A stretch of DNA of 64,000 nt from Sediminibacterium ginsengisoli (GTDB taxonomy: Bacteria; Bacteroidota; Bacteroidia; Chitinophagales; Chitinophagaceae). Where the stretch lies: NCBI GenBank assembly GCA_945865545.1, contig CAMBEQ010000009.1, positions 1-64,000 on the forward strand, in the 5' to 3' direction. Of the stretch, positions 35,977 to 45,640 are shown in pieces; the first letter of the stretch is position 1; each line of letters starts with the position of its first letter. Under the pieces are notes generated by a model. That model was not told where the DNA came from. It did not search any database and saw only the letters and a list, made by a program, of their open reading frames with translations. The translations under genes and the position numbers were made by a program.

Positions 35977-37632
35977 TTATTTTAAAACTTCTAAAATGGG
36001 TTTTCCAATGGAGCCACTAGGCATTTGAATGCCTAGTAAAGTACTAATTGTGGGCGCGATATCTGTCATATAGGTCATTCCATTCACCACTCCTTTTTTA
36101 ATACCAGCGCCATACCATAATAAAGGAATATGTGCATCATAGTTATACAATACACCATGGCTGGTTCCTGTAGGGTAACCATCTACAACCCCTGACTTTG
36201 TCAAAAGCATCAAATCGCCACTTCTTTGTGGAGTAAAACCATTTACAATTCTTTCTCTTAAACTTTGCGGAAGGGGAGCGTTGGCTGCTTTTCTACTTTC
36301 TACTACTTGCAAAACCAATGGTTTTTTTTCTAAATAATTAGTAAGTATACTTGTTAGTTTGTCCGATGTAATATGTAAGCTGTCCATTAAGCTATGGTTA
36401 AAATAAATATTGTATTCACTCACGGCACTAATAATTTTAGGATTCAAATTATTGCTACTTAAACAAGCAAGAATATCATTCTTCATAGCACCATCATCAT
36501 AATTATCTCCAGGAATATTATGTTTCTTTGCAAATGCAGGTATATTGGCTACTGCATGATCCGCCGTTAAAAAAACGGTGTAATTGTCTTTTCCCACTTG
36601 TTCATCTAGGAAACTAAAAAAATCTGCAATGGTTTCATCTAATTTTATATACCCATCTAAAGTTTCCCATGAATCAGGACCAAATGAATGACCGATATAA
36701 TCGGGGGAAGAAAAACTAATGGCCAACATATCGGTGATAGCATCTTTACCCAACTGTTCATTCAGTAGTGCCTGTTTAGCTAATTCAATCACTAAGTTAT
36801 TTCCATATGGAGTAGAAGCAATTTTACCATAATCCTTTCCTATGTATTCTTTCAAACTATAGGGGAAATGTTTAGCCTCTTTTCCAAAGGGGGTACCTTC
36901 ATATTTATTTTCATCGGTATCGCAATTGGCTTCATAAATAGCACTAGGCAAACTTAAGGTCCAGTTTTTATTGTATAAACTATCAGGGCGGTGTAAGGCA
37001 TTATAATTGGTTACCCATGTTGGCAATGATTGTCCATAATAAGTGGAACTAATAAAATTTCCCGATTTAGAATCATACCAATACGCGCCGTTGGCTGCAT
37101 GACCAGCTGGAATGATGGCACCGCGATCTTTAATTGAAATGCCAAATACTTTGCTTTTGAAATTAGAAGCCATTTTTAATTCATCTCCTAGGGTGCTTGT
37201 CCAAACATTCACAGGACTCATCTGCCCAGCACTATTATTGGTGCTTCCTAAGGTTTGAACAGAATTGTCTTCTACACAATACACAGTCCTTTGTTTTACA
37301 TTGTCAAACCAGGAGTTTCCAGTAATGCCATGAATGGAGGGGGTACTTCCAGTATAAACACAGGTATGTCCACAAGCCGTAACGGTGGGGACATAGGGGA
37401 TTAAAGTGTTGTTGCATGTAGCCCCTTCATTCACAAAACGAAGAAACCCATTATTACTCGTAAAAAAAGGTTTGAAACGGTTTACGTAATCCCATCTCAT
37501 TTGATCCACCACTATCCCAATCACCAATTTTGGCTTGGGGTGGGCTGCTGAAATGGAGGTAACTAATTTAGGCTTTTGAGCATTGGTTTGAATGGCTAAA
37601 AAGCAAAAAGATAAGAAAACTAAATATCTCAT
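35977..37632 (-). CDS. pafA: PafA-type alkaline phosphatase
   Basis: Secreted Zn-dependent phosphomonoesterase that frees phosphate from organic esters. A signal peptide (about 1-19, TNAQ) precedes an alkaline-phosphatase fold. Asp43 (VVDQMRWDY) is a metal ligand, Thr85 in TVTACGHT the nucleophile, Asn106 in TGNSWFD, and Lys168-Asp-Arg170 in SIKDRGA. The spacing Thr to Asn (21) and Thr to Lys (83) equals that of the Elizabethkingia enzyme (T79, N100, K162, R164). Further metal ligands are seen in SSPDYIGHSFGP and TADHAVAN. 551 residues is normal. Confidence 0.9.
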   Translation of the reverse strand: MRYLVFLSFCFLAIQTNAQKPKLVTSISAAHPKPKLVIGIVVDQMRWDYVNRFKPFFTSNNGFLRFVNEGATCNNTLIPYVPTVTACGHTCVYTGSTPSIHGITGNSWFDNVKQRTVYCVEDNSVQTLGSTNNSAGQMSPVNVWTSTLGDELKMASNFKSKVFGISIKDRGAIIPAGHAANGAYWYDSKSGNFISSTYYGQSLPTWVTNYNALHRPDSLYNKNWTLSLPSAIYEANCDTDENKYEGTPFGKEAKHFPYSLKEYIGKDYGKIASTPYGNNLVIELAKQALLNEQLGKDAITDMLAISFSSPDYIGHSFGPDSWETLDGYIKLDETIADFFSFLDEQVGKDNYTVFLTADHAVANIPAFAKKHNIPGDNYDDGAMKNDILACLSSNNLNPKIISAVSEYNIYFNHSLMDSLHITSDKLTSILTNYLEKKPLVLQVVESRKAANAPLPQSLRERIVNGFTPQRSGDLMLLTKSGVVDGYPTGTSHGVLYNYDAHIPLLWYGAGIKKGVVNGMTYMTDIAPTISTLLGIQMPSGSIGKPILEVLK

Positions 37633-37731
37633 TGGATTTAATTTTTGGTGCTTATGTTGGCCTCATTTTAGAAAGGCTTTGCTCTTGCAATTTACATCTA
37701 TTTATTAAGCTAATAAAGTGAAAAAAATCAT

Positions 37732-37739
37732 TAAATTTG
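37732..37739 (+). promoter_or_regulatory. -7 promoter box (TAAATTTG) before the palmitoyltransferase gene
   Basis: Exact TAnnTTTG match, 19 bp before the ATG at 37759. Confidence 0.45.
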
Positions 37740-37758
37740 CTTAACACAAAAAGATAAT

Positions 37759-39015
37759 ATGGCAGATATATTTGAAAGGTTAATCAAAAATTATGGACCC
37801 ATTGGTCAATACCGAGAAAGAGCACATGGTTATTTTGCTTTCCCAAAATTAGAGGGGGAAATTGGCTCAAAAATGAAATTTAGAGGTCAAGAAATGATTG
37901 TGTGGAGTTTGAATAATTATTTAGGATTGGCCAATCATCCAGAAGTTCGTAAAGCAGATGCCGATGCAAGCGCAAAGTATGGTTTGGCTTTACCTATGGG
38001 CGCTAGAATGATGAGTGGAAATAGCGATTTACATGAGCAATTAGAAAAGGAATTGGCTGCATTTGAATTTAAAGAAGATTCCATTTTAATGAATTATGGA
38101 TATCAAGGAATCATGAGTGCCATAGATGCTTTGTGCGGAAGACATGATGTGGTGGTATATGATGCAGAATGCCATGCTTGTATTATTGATGGCTTAAGAA
38201 TGATTCCAGGACATCGATTTGTTTTTAAACACAATGATGTGGAAGATTGTGAAAAGCAATTGGTAAGAGCACAAGCTTTAGTGGATAAACAAGCTTCTGG
38301 TGGAATATTGGTCATTACAGAAGGCGTTTTTGGAATGGCTGGAGACCAAGGTAAAATAAAAGAAATTGCCGCTTTAAAAAAGAAAATAGCTTTTCGTTTA
38401 TTAGTAGATGACGCACATGGTTTTGGTACCTTAGGTAAAACTGGAGCGGGGGCAGGAGAGGAACAAGGTTGTCAAGATGAAATAGATTTGTATTTTTCCA
38501 CTTTTGCCAAAAGCATGGCTTCTATTGGTGCTTTTATGGCGGGGCCTAGAACTATTATTGATTATATCCGTTATAACATTCGTTCTCAAATTTTTGCTAA
38601 AAGTTTACCCATGCCTTATGTAGTTGGTAACTTAAAACGTTTAGAATTATTAAGATCAAAACCAGAGTTGAAAGCCAAACTATGGAAAAATGCGCTGGCC
38701 TTACAAAATGGCTTGAAAGAAAAAGGTTTTGATATTGGCAAAACCGATTCGGTAGTGACTCCAGTGTATATGAAAGGAGGGGTAGAAGAAGCAACAGCGA
38801 TGGTGATGGATATTAGAGAAAACTATAAAATATTTTGTTCCATTGTAGTGTATCCTGTTATTCCAAAAGGACATATTATTTATAGGCTTATTCCAACTGC
38901 CGATCATACACAAGAAGAAATTGATTTAACCTTGAAAGCATTTAGTGAGACTAAAGCTAAATTAGATGCTGGTAAGTATCAATCGGATTTAATTCCAGAT
39001 ATGGCCAATAAATAG
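37759..39015 (+). CDS. spt: Serine palmitoyltransferase (alpha-oxoamine synthase)
   Basis: PLP enzyme that condenses serine with an acyl-CoA to start sphingolipid synthesis. The 418 residues show LNNYLGLANHPEVRKA, the substrate-side His in DAECHACIIDG, LVDDAHGFGTLGKTGAG, and the PLP Lys251 in STFAKSMASIGAF. The STFAKS and SLPMPYV segments and a cytosolic N-terminus without a membrane helix fit bacterial serine palmitoyltransferases better than glycine C-acetyltransferase (Kbl) or BioF, though Kbl cannot be fully excluded by eye. Single gene with its own promoter-like box. Confidence 0.82.
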   Translation: MADIFERLIKNYGPIGQYRERAHGYFAFPKLEGEIGSKMKFRGQEMIVWSLNNYLGLANHPEVRKADADASAKYGLALPMGARMMSGNSDLHEQLEKELAAFEFKEDSILMNYGYQGIMSAIDALCGRHDVVVYDAECHACIIDGLRMIPGHRFVFKHNDVEDCEKQLVRAQALVDKQASGGILVITEGVFGMAGDQGKIKEIAALKKKIAFRLLVDDAHGFGTLGKTGAGAGEEQGCQDEIDLYFSTFAKSMASIGAFMAGPRTIIDYIRYNIRSQIFAKSLPMPYVVGNLKRLELLRSKPELKAKLWKNALALQNGLKEKGFDIGKTDSVVTPVYMKGGVEEATAMVMDIRENYKIFCSIVVYPVIPKGHIIYRLIPTADHTQEEIDLTLKAFSETKAKLDAGKYQSDLIPDMANK

Positions 39016-39040
39016 GTCCCTTTTAAAGTAACTATAGTTG

Positions 39041-39994
39041 TTAAAGCAAGTCTAGCTGATTTTGTTCTTTTTTGAGCACTTCTATACTTACGTTTAGTTC
39101 AAAGCCTATGAGCAAAATAAGGGCGTTGATATACACTAAGGTCATTACCACCAGTACCGTTCCAATGGATCCGTAAATTTTATTATAACTACTAAAGTGG
39201 TTTACCCAATAAGAGAAGCCCAAGGTCGTAATTAACATAAGTAGGGTTGACAACAAAGCCCCTGGGGACATTAAGGACCATTTTTCTTTCATCAGTGGTG
39301 CGTACTTATAAATAAAGGCGTTTCCAAAAAATAACAATAGAATAATGACACTCCATCTTACCAAATTCCAATAGGGGACAATGGTTTTTCTTTTGATATC
39401 AAATACTTCTCTTAATAATCTGGTCAATTGATCTTGTCCTATCAATACTAGTAAGCTAGCAAAAACTAATAAGATTAAAATAATAGTGAGTCGAATGGCC
39501 CTCATTCTTTGGTGCAAGAAAAAAGGTTTGTTTTGCATAATGGATTTATCAAAACTTCTGATAATGCCGGTCATGGCATTGGAGGCATAAAAAAGTAAAA
39601 GTAAAAATCCAAAAGAAAAAATACCTACATGCTGACTAAGCAAATCATTGATTATTTCTAAAATAAATTTATAAGTACTAGAATTAGGGGCAATGTCCTT
39701 GAAAACAGAAAGAATTTGTTTTTTTATTTTAAAAGTGGAAGGGAAATAAGGGATGATAGAAAATAAGAAAAGAAACCCTGCAGGCAAAGCCATAATTAAA
39801 TTAAAAGAAATAGCCGAAGCTCGGTCGTATAAACCTAATGTATTTAATTGCTTGAATAAAAAATTAAGTACCTGATATAAATTAACGCGCTCGAAACCGG
39901 GAATGTAAATTACTTTAGCCTTACGTTTTAAAAATAAAAACGGTGGGTTGGCCAATAGAAAAAAAACGGATCTAATTTGTTTCAATAAATTCAA
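39041..39994 (-). CDS. YihY/BrkB family inner-membrane protein
   Basis: A 317-residue membrane protein of unknown function. About six hydrophobic helices are visible, and the family features are GLYDRASAISFNLIMALPAGFLFLFS near residue 55 and YGSIGTVLVVMTLVYINALILLIGFELN near 275-302. Despite old names (ribonuclease BN, virulence factor BrkB) members have no proven enzyme activity. It lies 36 bp downstream of mltG on the same strand and is convergent with spt. Confidence 0.9.
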   Translation of the reverse strand: MNLLKQIRSVFFLLANPPFLFLKRKAKVIYIPGFERVNLYQVLNFLFKQLNTLGLYDRASAISFNLIMALPAGFLFLFSIIPYFPSTFKIKKQILSVFKDIAPNSSTYKFILEIINDLLSQHVGIFSFGFLLLLFYASNAMTGIIRSFDKSIMQNKPFFLHQRMRAIRLTIILILLVFASLLVLIGQDQLTRLLREVFDIKRKTIVPYWNLVRWSVIILLLFFGNAFIYKYAPLMKEKWSLMSPGALLSTLLMLITTLGFSYWVNHFSSYNKIYGSIGTVLVVMTLVYINALILLIGFELNVSIEVLKKEQNQLDLL

Positions 39995-40030
39995 TGAGGT
40001 AATTGTTTAAATATAAATTTACAATATATT

Positions 40031-41053
40031 TTATTGTTCTTTTAGCTGCTTTTTCGCTTGGTATTCGTCTAATTTAAGCTGATATTCTTTGGCAAACTTC
40101 ATATGTTCGGCATAATTGGAACTAAAATGATGGAAGCCACTAAAATCTGCTTTGGCTACAAAATAAATATAATCGGTGTTGGGGGCGTCTAATACCAAAT
40201 CAATGGTTTTAGGGGAAGGGGTTCCAATTGGACCAGGGGGTAATCCTTTATTTCTATAAGTATTGTAAGGAGAGGGGTTGGTTAAATATTTATCATAAAC
40301 TCTGGTGATCGTAAAATCTTGCATCGCATATTTAATAGTGGGGCATGCTTGTAAAGGCATATTAATTTTAAGTCTATTTTGATACACGCTTGCGATAATG
40401 GTTTTGTCAGCATCTTTATTGGTTTCTTCTTCCACAATAGAAGCTAAAGTATATACTTCATTTTTTGATAGGCCTAAGGTTTTTGCTTTTTCAATACGAT
40501 GATTATTGCTCCAGAATACATCTGCAGCCGCTTTCATCTTTTGTACTATTTTAGACATGGGGGTAGACCAATAAAACTCATAGGTATTAGGAATAAACAA
40601 AGTAAGTAATTGCGTAGTATCGGTTTCAAATTTCGCCAACGAGTCGTTGCTGTTTAAAAAAGTAGCGCATGTGGAACTATCGGTAGAGAAGGTGGTTGCA
40701 ATTAATTTGGCCAATTCTGCTCTAGTGCGTAATTTATTTAAAACAAATTTTACACTTGCTTGCTGATTGTTTCGAAGCATGCGCAACAAGGTTAAGAGAC
40801 TCGTATTTTTTAATACTAAAAATTTGCCTGCTTTAAGTTTATCTTCTACCTGTAAAATTTTTGCAAAAAATAAAAAACTAGGCTTATCGAGAATAATTTT
40901 TTTTGCCTCTAATGTATCTGCTAAATTGGAAAGACCTGTTTTATTGTATACAAAACTTATTTTTTCGCCTGAAAAATGAGTGGTTTTCAAGAATACATTA
41001 TAACTGGTATACACCAATGCAAAAATCAAGACTAGGTAAAATAACTTTTTCAT
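40031..41053 (-). CDS. mltG: Endolytic transglycosylase MltG
   Basis: Inner-membrane lytic transglycosylase thought to terminate growing glycan strands. A single N-terminal membrane anchor (residues ~4-20) precedes a LysM-like region and the YceG catalytic domain. The catalytic Glu is about residue 208 in LASIVEEETNKDADK, followed by VYQNRLKINMPLQACPTIKYAM and YNTYRNKGLPPGPIGTP, all diagnostic. 340 residues is normal. secG lies upstream behind a terminator, so mltG may have its own promoter. Confidence 0.95.
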   Translation of the reverse strand: MKKLFYLVLIFALVYTSYNVFLKTTHFSGEKISFVYNKTGLSNLADTLEAKKIILDKPSFLFFAKILQVEDKLKAGKFLVLKNTSLLTLLRMLRNNQQASVKFVLNKLRTRAELAKLIATTFSTDSSTCATFLNSNDSLAKFETDTTQLLTLFIPNTYEFYWSTPMSKIVQKMKAAADVFWSNNHRIEKAKTLGLSKNEVYTLASIVEEETNKDADKTIIASVYQNRLKINMPLQACPTIKYAMQDFTITRVYDKYLTNPSPYNTYRNKGLPPGPIGTPSPKTIDLVLDAPNTDYIYFVAKADFSGFHHFSSNYAEHMKFAKEYQLKLDEYQAKKQLKEQ

Positions 41054-41100
41054 ATTCGGTACCGTATACTTACTTTAAAAAGTACATTCAATAATACAAT

Positions 41101-41130
41101 AAAAATCCCTCCCGATTGCTGGGGAGGGAT
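41101..41130 (-). terminator. Terminator after secG
   Basis: Read on the minus strand, ATCCCTCCC (41130-41122) pairs with GGGAGGGAT (41113-41105) and is followed by a T-run (41105-41101 as A on +). It separates secG from mltG. Confidence 0.85.
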
Positions 41131-41158
41131 AAAATATTTTTAAGCTTAAAATGGCTAG

Positions 41159-41503
41159 CTATTTCTTATCAGCAGCTGGGGCAGTAGCTGGCGCGGCAGC
41201 AGGAGCTGGTGTGGACGCAGGGGCGGTGATAGAAGTATTTACTTTATTCAAAATTCCTTTATCGCTATCGCTGCCACCTGATTTTAAAAATAGGGTAGAA
41301 GTCATTGCTAATACTGCTATGACCGCTGCAAATATCCAAGTGCCTTTTTCAAGCACATCGGTGGTTTGCTTAACACCCATGAAATTATTGGTCAAGCCGC
41401 CTACATTGGCATTTAAACCGCCGCCCTTTGGGTTTTGAATTAAAACCATGAATCCAAGGCCAGCAGAAGCGGCAATAATCAATATTAAGTATAGTGTTAT
41501 CAT
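41159..41503 (-). CDS. secG: Preprotein translocase subunit SecG
   Basis: Small partner of SecYE in the Sec channel. Two membrane helices (about residues 3-23 and 54-70) flank the conserved loop VLIQNPKGGGLNANVGG. The C-terminal ~35 residues are an Ala/Pro-rich tail that lengthens the protein to 114 residues, as in other Bacteroidota. The ATG overlaps the stop of the TPR-like gene by 4 bp. Last gene of the miaB-to-secG operon. Confidence 0.93.
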   Translation of the reverse strand: MITLYLILIIAASAGLGFMVLIQNPKGGGLNANVGGLTNNFMGVKQTTDVLEKGTWIFAAVIAVLAMTSTLFLKSGGSDSDKGILNKVNTSITAPASTPAPAAAPATAPAADKK

Positions 41504-42216
41504 TTTCTTTGTTTTAGTTGTTCTATTCTTGACGCAAAATAAACGGATTTTTCAGGAAAAATAAAACTTAATTTAGAATAGACGTCAATTGCCTTGCGTT
41601 TATTGCCTTGTTTTAACCAAACTTCAGCCATGGCTTCGGTGATGACATCCGCGGTGGTATTGGCTTTTTCGGCTATTGCAGCGATCACTTTTTCCTGTTC
41701 TACTCCAATTTCTTCAATTTGAGGGCTGCCATCCTTCGTTTTAAGTACTTTTAGCCAAGCGGTAAAGCTTCTTAATTGCTTGGTAAACTTGTCCTGAGGC
41801 ACTTTAGATAAGTCAATTTCTATGCCTTGGGCTGCAAAATAGTCTCTTTGAAGTGGGGTCATTTCTGCTTCAAAAGCCAATTGTTCCTCTTGTAAGGGTT
41901 CCTTAAATTGAGCCAATTGATCTGATATAATGCTGACTAATTTTGTTTCAATAGGTGCGGAAAGGGCGTCCTCTTCCTCCAAATGCATTAAATGGTGTAA
42001 TTGTAAATTATTAGGGAAATAGGCACTTGTTTTTTGTAATTGGGCTGTAAACAAGGGGGATGCGACCATTTCGTATTTTTTGGCCAACAATAACTGTAAA
42101 ATTGGGCTATAGGGGTGTGTATTTACCCATTGTTCCATTTCGGTGGTTTCGATGGCTTCTAATGCAGCATGACCTGTCCACTGATTTAATATAGAATTAA
42201 TTAAAGAAGAAGTCAT
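41500..42216 (-). CDS. Uncharacterised helical protein with TPR-like C-terminus
   Basis: A 238-residue soluble, mostly helical protein with no signal peptide. Residues ~190-235 (VWLKQGNKRKAIDVYSKLSFIFPEKSVYFASRIEQL) read like one tetratricopeptide hairpin. The N-terminal part (HPYSPILQLLLAKKY, FPNNLQLHHLMHL) may hold another degenerate repeat. It sits between lptE (3-bp gap) and secG (4-bp overlap), so a role in envelope assembly or secretion is plausible but unproven. No family name is assigned. Confidence 0.78.
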   Translation of the reverse strand: MTSSLINSILNQWTGHAALEAIETTEMEQWVNTHPYSPILQLLLAKKYEMVASPLFTAQLQKTSAYFPNNLQLHHLMHLEEEDALSAPIETKLVSIISDQLAQFKEPLQEEQLAFEAEMTPLQRDYFAAQGIEIDLSKVPQDKFTKQLRSFTAWLKVLKTKDGSPQIEEIGVEQEKVIAAIAEKANTTADVITEAMAEVWLKQGNKRKAIDVYSKLSFIFPEKSVYFASRIEQLKQRK

Positions 42217-42219
42217 GCA

Positions 42220-42768
42220 TTACCAGTTTGAAAAAATTTGATTGAAAATATCATCTGTTATATTTCTAAGAATATCATCCATTAATTGACTTTCTGCAGC
42301 TTGTAAAGTTAAGTTGGCAGAAAAATCAAAATTTCTAGTCACATCAAATTCTTGTTCTTTATTTTCTAAAGTCTTTTTTAATAGTATATGTACTGTAACG
42401 GTAAGTCGATTGGTACTTGCTTGTTGAGCGCTTACTCCCACTGTTTGAGATGGGTCGTAATTGGTAATGGTAGCATAAATTTGATAATGCGCTTCATCAC
42501 TATTGGTACGTGTAAGCTTGGTGCCGTTGATAATTTTTTGTAGCAACTTGTCGGTTAATTGCGGAGCCAACTGCGGGTTAATATACCTTGCCTTATTTTC
42601 TATGAAGGCAATTTTGACTGTTTTGATATTTTCAGGAATCACCGCATCTCTAAAACTATAAATGCCACAACTGGATAGTAAGGTACTCGCCACAGCTACC
42701 ATCAAAATTAGTGGCAAGGCCATTCCTTTTTTAAGATGCCTATTGGTTGTAATAAAATTATTCTTCAA
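42220..42768 (-). CDS. lptE: LPS assembly lipoprotein LptE family
   Basis: Outer-membrane lipoprotein that plugs LptD during lipopolysaccharide insertion. The N-terminus has a signal with lipobox LLSSC (Cys34). After it comes YSFRDAVIPENIKTVKIAFIENKARYINPQLAPQLTDKLLQKI (quoted region ~38-80), the alpha-beta layout of LptE, and VTVHILLKKTLENKEQEFDVTRNFDFSANL strands. 182 residues is typical of this phylum. It overlaps the sigma-54 activator gene by 11 bp. LptD is not in the window. Confidence 0.88.
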   Translation of the reverse strand: MKNNFITTNRHLKKGMALPLILMVAVASTLLSSCGIYSFRDAVIPENIKTVKIAFIENKARYINPQLAPQLTDKLLQKIINGTKLTRTNSDEAHYQIYATITNYDPSQTVGVSAQQASTNRLTVTVHILLKKTLENKEQEFDVTRNFDFSANLTLQAAESQLMDDILRNITDDIFNQIFSNW

Positions 42769-44017
42769 TGTCGTATTCTTTTATTTTTCTGTATAAAGTT
42801 CTTTCACTTATACCTAAATCAGTAGAAGCATCTTTACGGCGACCACGATGCTTTTTTAATGCCTTTAAAATTAGTTCTTTTTCTTTATCCATAATATTTA
42901 AGGATTCTTCTACCTCATAATGACCATTGGATTCATTGTCAAGTAGGATAGGTTGAGGCGAATTGATATGAACCGTAGGATTACTAGAATTGGAATGATG
43001 AGTCATAGTTCCCGCTGGTTTTAAATCCTCTTTTAATTCATTGATTAAAGATTCTTTATTAAAATTGGAATGATTGGCTCCTGAAATAGAAGGGTTTTGT
43101 AATATTTCCAAAAACATTTTCTTTAATTCATTCACGTCCTTTTTCATATCAAAGAAAAGCTTGTACAATATTTCTCTTTCATTGGCAAATTCACCTACTG
43201 GAGTGCTACTTGTCACCATGGGTACACTATTTATATTTTGAATGGGTAAAAATCCAGCCATTACTTCTGCATTAATGTGTTCTACTTTACTTAATACCGA
43301 AATTTGTTCTGCAATGTTTTTTAATTCACGCACATTGCCTGGCCATGGATATTCAATCAGTAAGTTTCGAGCTTCTTCGTCTAAGAAAATGGGTTTTGTT
43401 TTATATTTTTCTGCAAAGTCCACTACGAATTTTCTAAACAATAAGGGAATATCCTCTTTGCGGTCTCTTAAGGAAGGGACTCTAATTGGAACTGTATTTA
43501 AACGATAATATAAGTCCTCTCTAAATTTACCTTTTTGTGTAAACTCTAATAATTCTCTATTAGTGGCTGCTACTACTCTTACATCAGATTTTTGAACCTT
43601 GGAAGAACCTACTCTAATAAATTCTCCTGTTTCCAACACACGTAATAAGCGAGCTTGTGTACCTAATGGTAATTCGCCAATTTCATCTAAAAAAATAGTA
43701 CCCCCACTTACGGTTTCAAAATAACCTTTGCGGCTATCCACCGCACCAGTAAAAGAACCTTTTTCATGTCCAAACAATTCGGAATCAATCGTGCCTTCGG
43801 GAATAGCGCCACAGTTCACGGCAATAAATGGATTGTGCTTTCGGGCCGATAAACTATGAATGATTTGAGAAAATACTTCTTTACCTACACCGCTTTCCCC
43901 CACAATCAAAACCGTCAAATCAGTGCTTGCCACTTGTTCTGCAGTATTCAATGCATGGTTAATAGCGGGCGTATTCCCAATAATGCTAAACCTATTCTTT
44001 AATGCTTGTAAATCCAT
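42758..44017 (-). CDS. Sigma-54 interacting transcriptional activator
   Basis: AAA+ enhancer-binding protein that remodels sigma-54 RNA polymerase. The 419 residues start almost directly with the AAA+ domain (Walker A GESGVGKE at 40-47). The sigma-54 contact loop is GSFTGA at 87-92 (the common form is GAFTGA), with the R-finger region further on. The C-terminal Fis-like helix-turn-helix is ASTDLGISERTLYRKIKEYD. No receiver or GAF sensor domain is present at the N-terminus, so control must come from elsewhere (for example expression level or the ~100-residue linker at ~270-370). One base separates it from miaB. Confidence 0.93.
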   Translation of the reverse strand: MDLQALKNRFSIIGNTPAINHALNTAEQVASTDLTVLIVGESGVGKEVFSQIIHSLSARKHNPFIAVNCGAIPEGTIDSELFGHEKGSFTGAVDSRKGYFETVSGGTIFLDEIGELPLGTQARLLRVLETGEFIRVGSSKVQKSDVRVVAATNRELLEFTQKGKFREDLYYRLNTVPIRVPSLRDRKEDIPLLFRKFVVDFAEKYKTKPIFLDEEARNLLIEYPWPGNVRELKNIAEQISVLSKVEHINAEVMAGFLPIQNINSVPMVTSSTPVGEFANEREILYKLFFDMKKDVNELKKMFLEILQNPSISGANHSNFNKESLINELKEDLKPAGTMTHHSNSSNPTVHINSPQPILLDNESNGHYEVEESLNIMDKEKELILKALKKHRGRRKDASTDLGISERTLYRKIKEYDIEE

Positions 44018-44018
44018 T

Positions 44019-45455
44019 TTAATTATTTTTTATGGCGCCAATTAAAGTGCCTTTCGTATAATGCGTAATCACAATATCAACATAGTCTCCTTTTTTAAGA
44101 GGGGTTGTATTGTCTTTATTTGTTTTGGGAAAAACGACTACTTTATTTTGGCTGGTTCTACCCATCCATTCTGCATCGCTTTTTTTACTATTGCCTTCAA
44201 TTAAGACTTCGTAACATTTTCCTAATTCTTTTTTATTACTCTCATTAGATAAAGTCCATTGTACATCAACAATTTCTTGTAATCTTCTTTTTTTAATTTC
44301 TAAGGGTACATCGTCTTCGTATCTTTTTTCTGCAAGCGTTCCTGGACGTTCCGAATAAAAATACATATAGCAATAATCATACGCCGATTGTTGCATGATG
44401 CTGATAGTATCTTGATGGTCTTGTTCTGTTTCGGTGCAAAAGCCGGCTATAATATCTGCAGAAATACTACATTCAGGCATTAGTTCTTTGATTCGGGCTA
44501 CTTTAGATAAATACCATTCGCGTGTATAGGTTCGATTCATTAATTGAAGCACTCGGGTGCTTCCACTTTGTACAGGTAAATGAATGTATTTACAAATATT
44601 GTGGTACTTCATCATGGTAAACAATACTTCATCAGTAATGTCTTTAGGATGAGAAGTGCTAAATCGAACTCTAAGCTGAGGGCTAATCAGGGCTACACTT
44701 TCCAGTAGTTGTGCAAAGGTAACTTGTAAATTAGTTTCTGGATTATTCCAATAATAGCTATCTACATTTTGTCCTAATAAGGTAACTTCCTTGTAGCCTT
44801 TTTCAAAAAGGTCGCTACATTCTGCAACAATAGAAAAAGCATCTCTACTTCTCTCTCTTCCTCTAGTAAATGGAACCACGCAAAAACTACACATATTATT
44901 ACAACCGCGCATGATAGAAACAAATCCACTAATTCCATTGCTGTCTAAACGAACAGGGGAGATATCGGAATAAGTTTCATCACGACTTAATAAAACATTC
45001 ACTGCTTTTTGCCCAGTGCCCGCTTCTATAATTAAGTCTGGTAAGGTACGGTAGGCATCAGGGCCTACTACTAAATCCACTAATTTTTCTTCTTCTAATA
45101 ATTTTGATTTTAATCTTTCGGCCATGCAACCTAAAATACCCACAAGCATGCCTGGCTTTTGCTGTTTATATTTTCTAAATTCAGTTAATCTTTTACGTAC
45201 GGTGAGCTCAGCTTTTTCGCGAATAGAACAGGTATTGATTAATATTAAATCTGCTTGTTCAATGTTTCTCGTACTTCCAAAGCCATTATTCTCTAAAATA
45301 GAAGCCACTACTTCACTGTCTGCAAAGTTCATTGCACAACCATAACTTTCGATATAGAAGTGTTTGGCAAATGGATCTTTTTTTAAGGTAGATACATAGG
45401 CTTCCCCTTGTCTTCCTTCATCGTGTTCCTTGGTCGCCGTTGTAAATAATTCCAT
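44019..45455 (-). CDS. miaB: tRNA-2-methylthio-N6-dimethylallyladenosine synthase
   Basis: Radical SAM methylthiotransferase acting on A37 of tRNAs that read UNN codons. The N-terminal MTTase domain has the auxiliary-cluster cysteines Cys40 ([13 protein letters not shown]), Cys76 and Cys110. The radical SAM cluster is Cys185-x3-Cys189-x2-Cys192 in [11 protein letters not shown]. The C-terminal TRAM domain ends the protein ([19 protein letters not shown]). 478 residues is normal. First gene of the leftward envelope operon, with a good -7 box 19 bp upstream. Confidence 0.96.
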   Translation of the reverse strand: MELFTTATKEHDEGRQGEAYVSTLKKDPFAKHFYIESYGCAMNFADSEVVASILENNGFGSTRNIEQADLILINTCSIREKAELTVRKRLTEFRKYKQQKPGMLVGILGCMAERLKSKLLEEEKLVDLVVGPDAYRTLPDLIIEAGTGQKAVNVLLSRDETYSDISPVRLDSNGISGFVSIMRGCNNMCSFCVVPFTRGRERSRDAFSIVAECSDLFEKGYKEVTLLGQNVDSYYWNNPETNLQVTFAQLLESVALISPQLRVRFSTSHPKDITDEVLFTMMKYHNICKYIHLPVQSGSTRVLQLMNRTYTREWYLSKVARIKELMPECSISADIIAGFCTETEQDHQDTISIMQQSAYDYCYMYFYSERPGTLAEKRYEDDVPLEIKKRRLQEIVDVQWTLSNESNKKELGKCYEVLIEGNSKKSDAEWMGRTSQNKVVVFPKTNKDNTTPLKKGDYVDIVITHYTKGTLIGAIKNN

Positions 45456-45474
45456 ACCATCTAGATTTGAATCG

Positions 45475-45482
45475 CAAATTTA
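45475..45482 (-). promoter_or_regulatory. -7 promoter box before miaB (TAAATTTG on minus)
   Basis: Exact TAnnTTTG on the minus strand, 19 bp before the miaB ATG. A GTTG (three of four bases of TTTG) lies 20 bp further upstream at 45506-45503. Likely drives the miaB-to-secG operon. Confidence 0.5.
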
Positions 45483-45640
45483 GTTAAAAAAATAGAATGT
45501 GTCAACTTGTCAGCCAATTCTTCTAATTATTTGATTATGAAACCATTACTAAAAAAGGCAACTTAGATCTTAACATTTTATATATAATTAATAATCAATG
45601 ATTTAGTGAACCCTTCTTATATTTGATTAAAATAAGGGAC

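Noticed and set aside
41105..41130. Terminator hairpin in forward direction
   Set aside because: No T-run follows the stem on the plus strand; the T-run is on the minus strand, so it serves secG.
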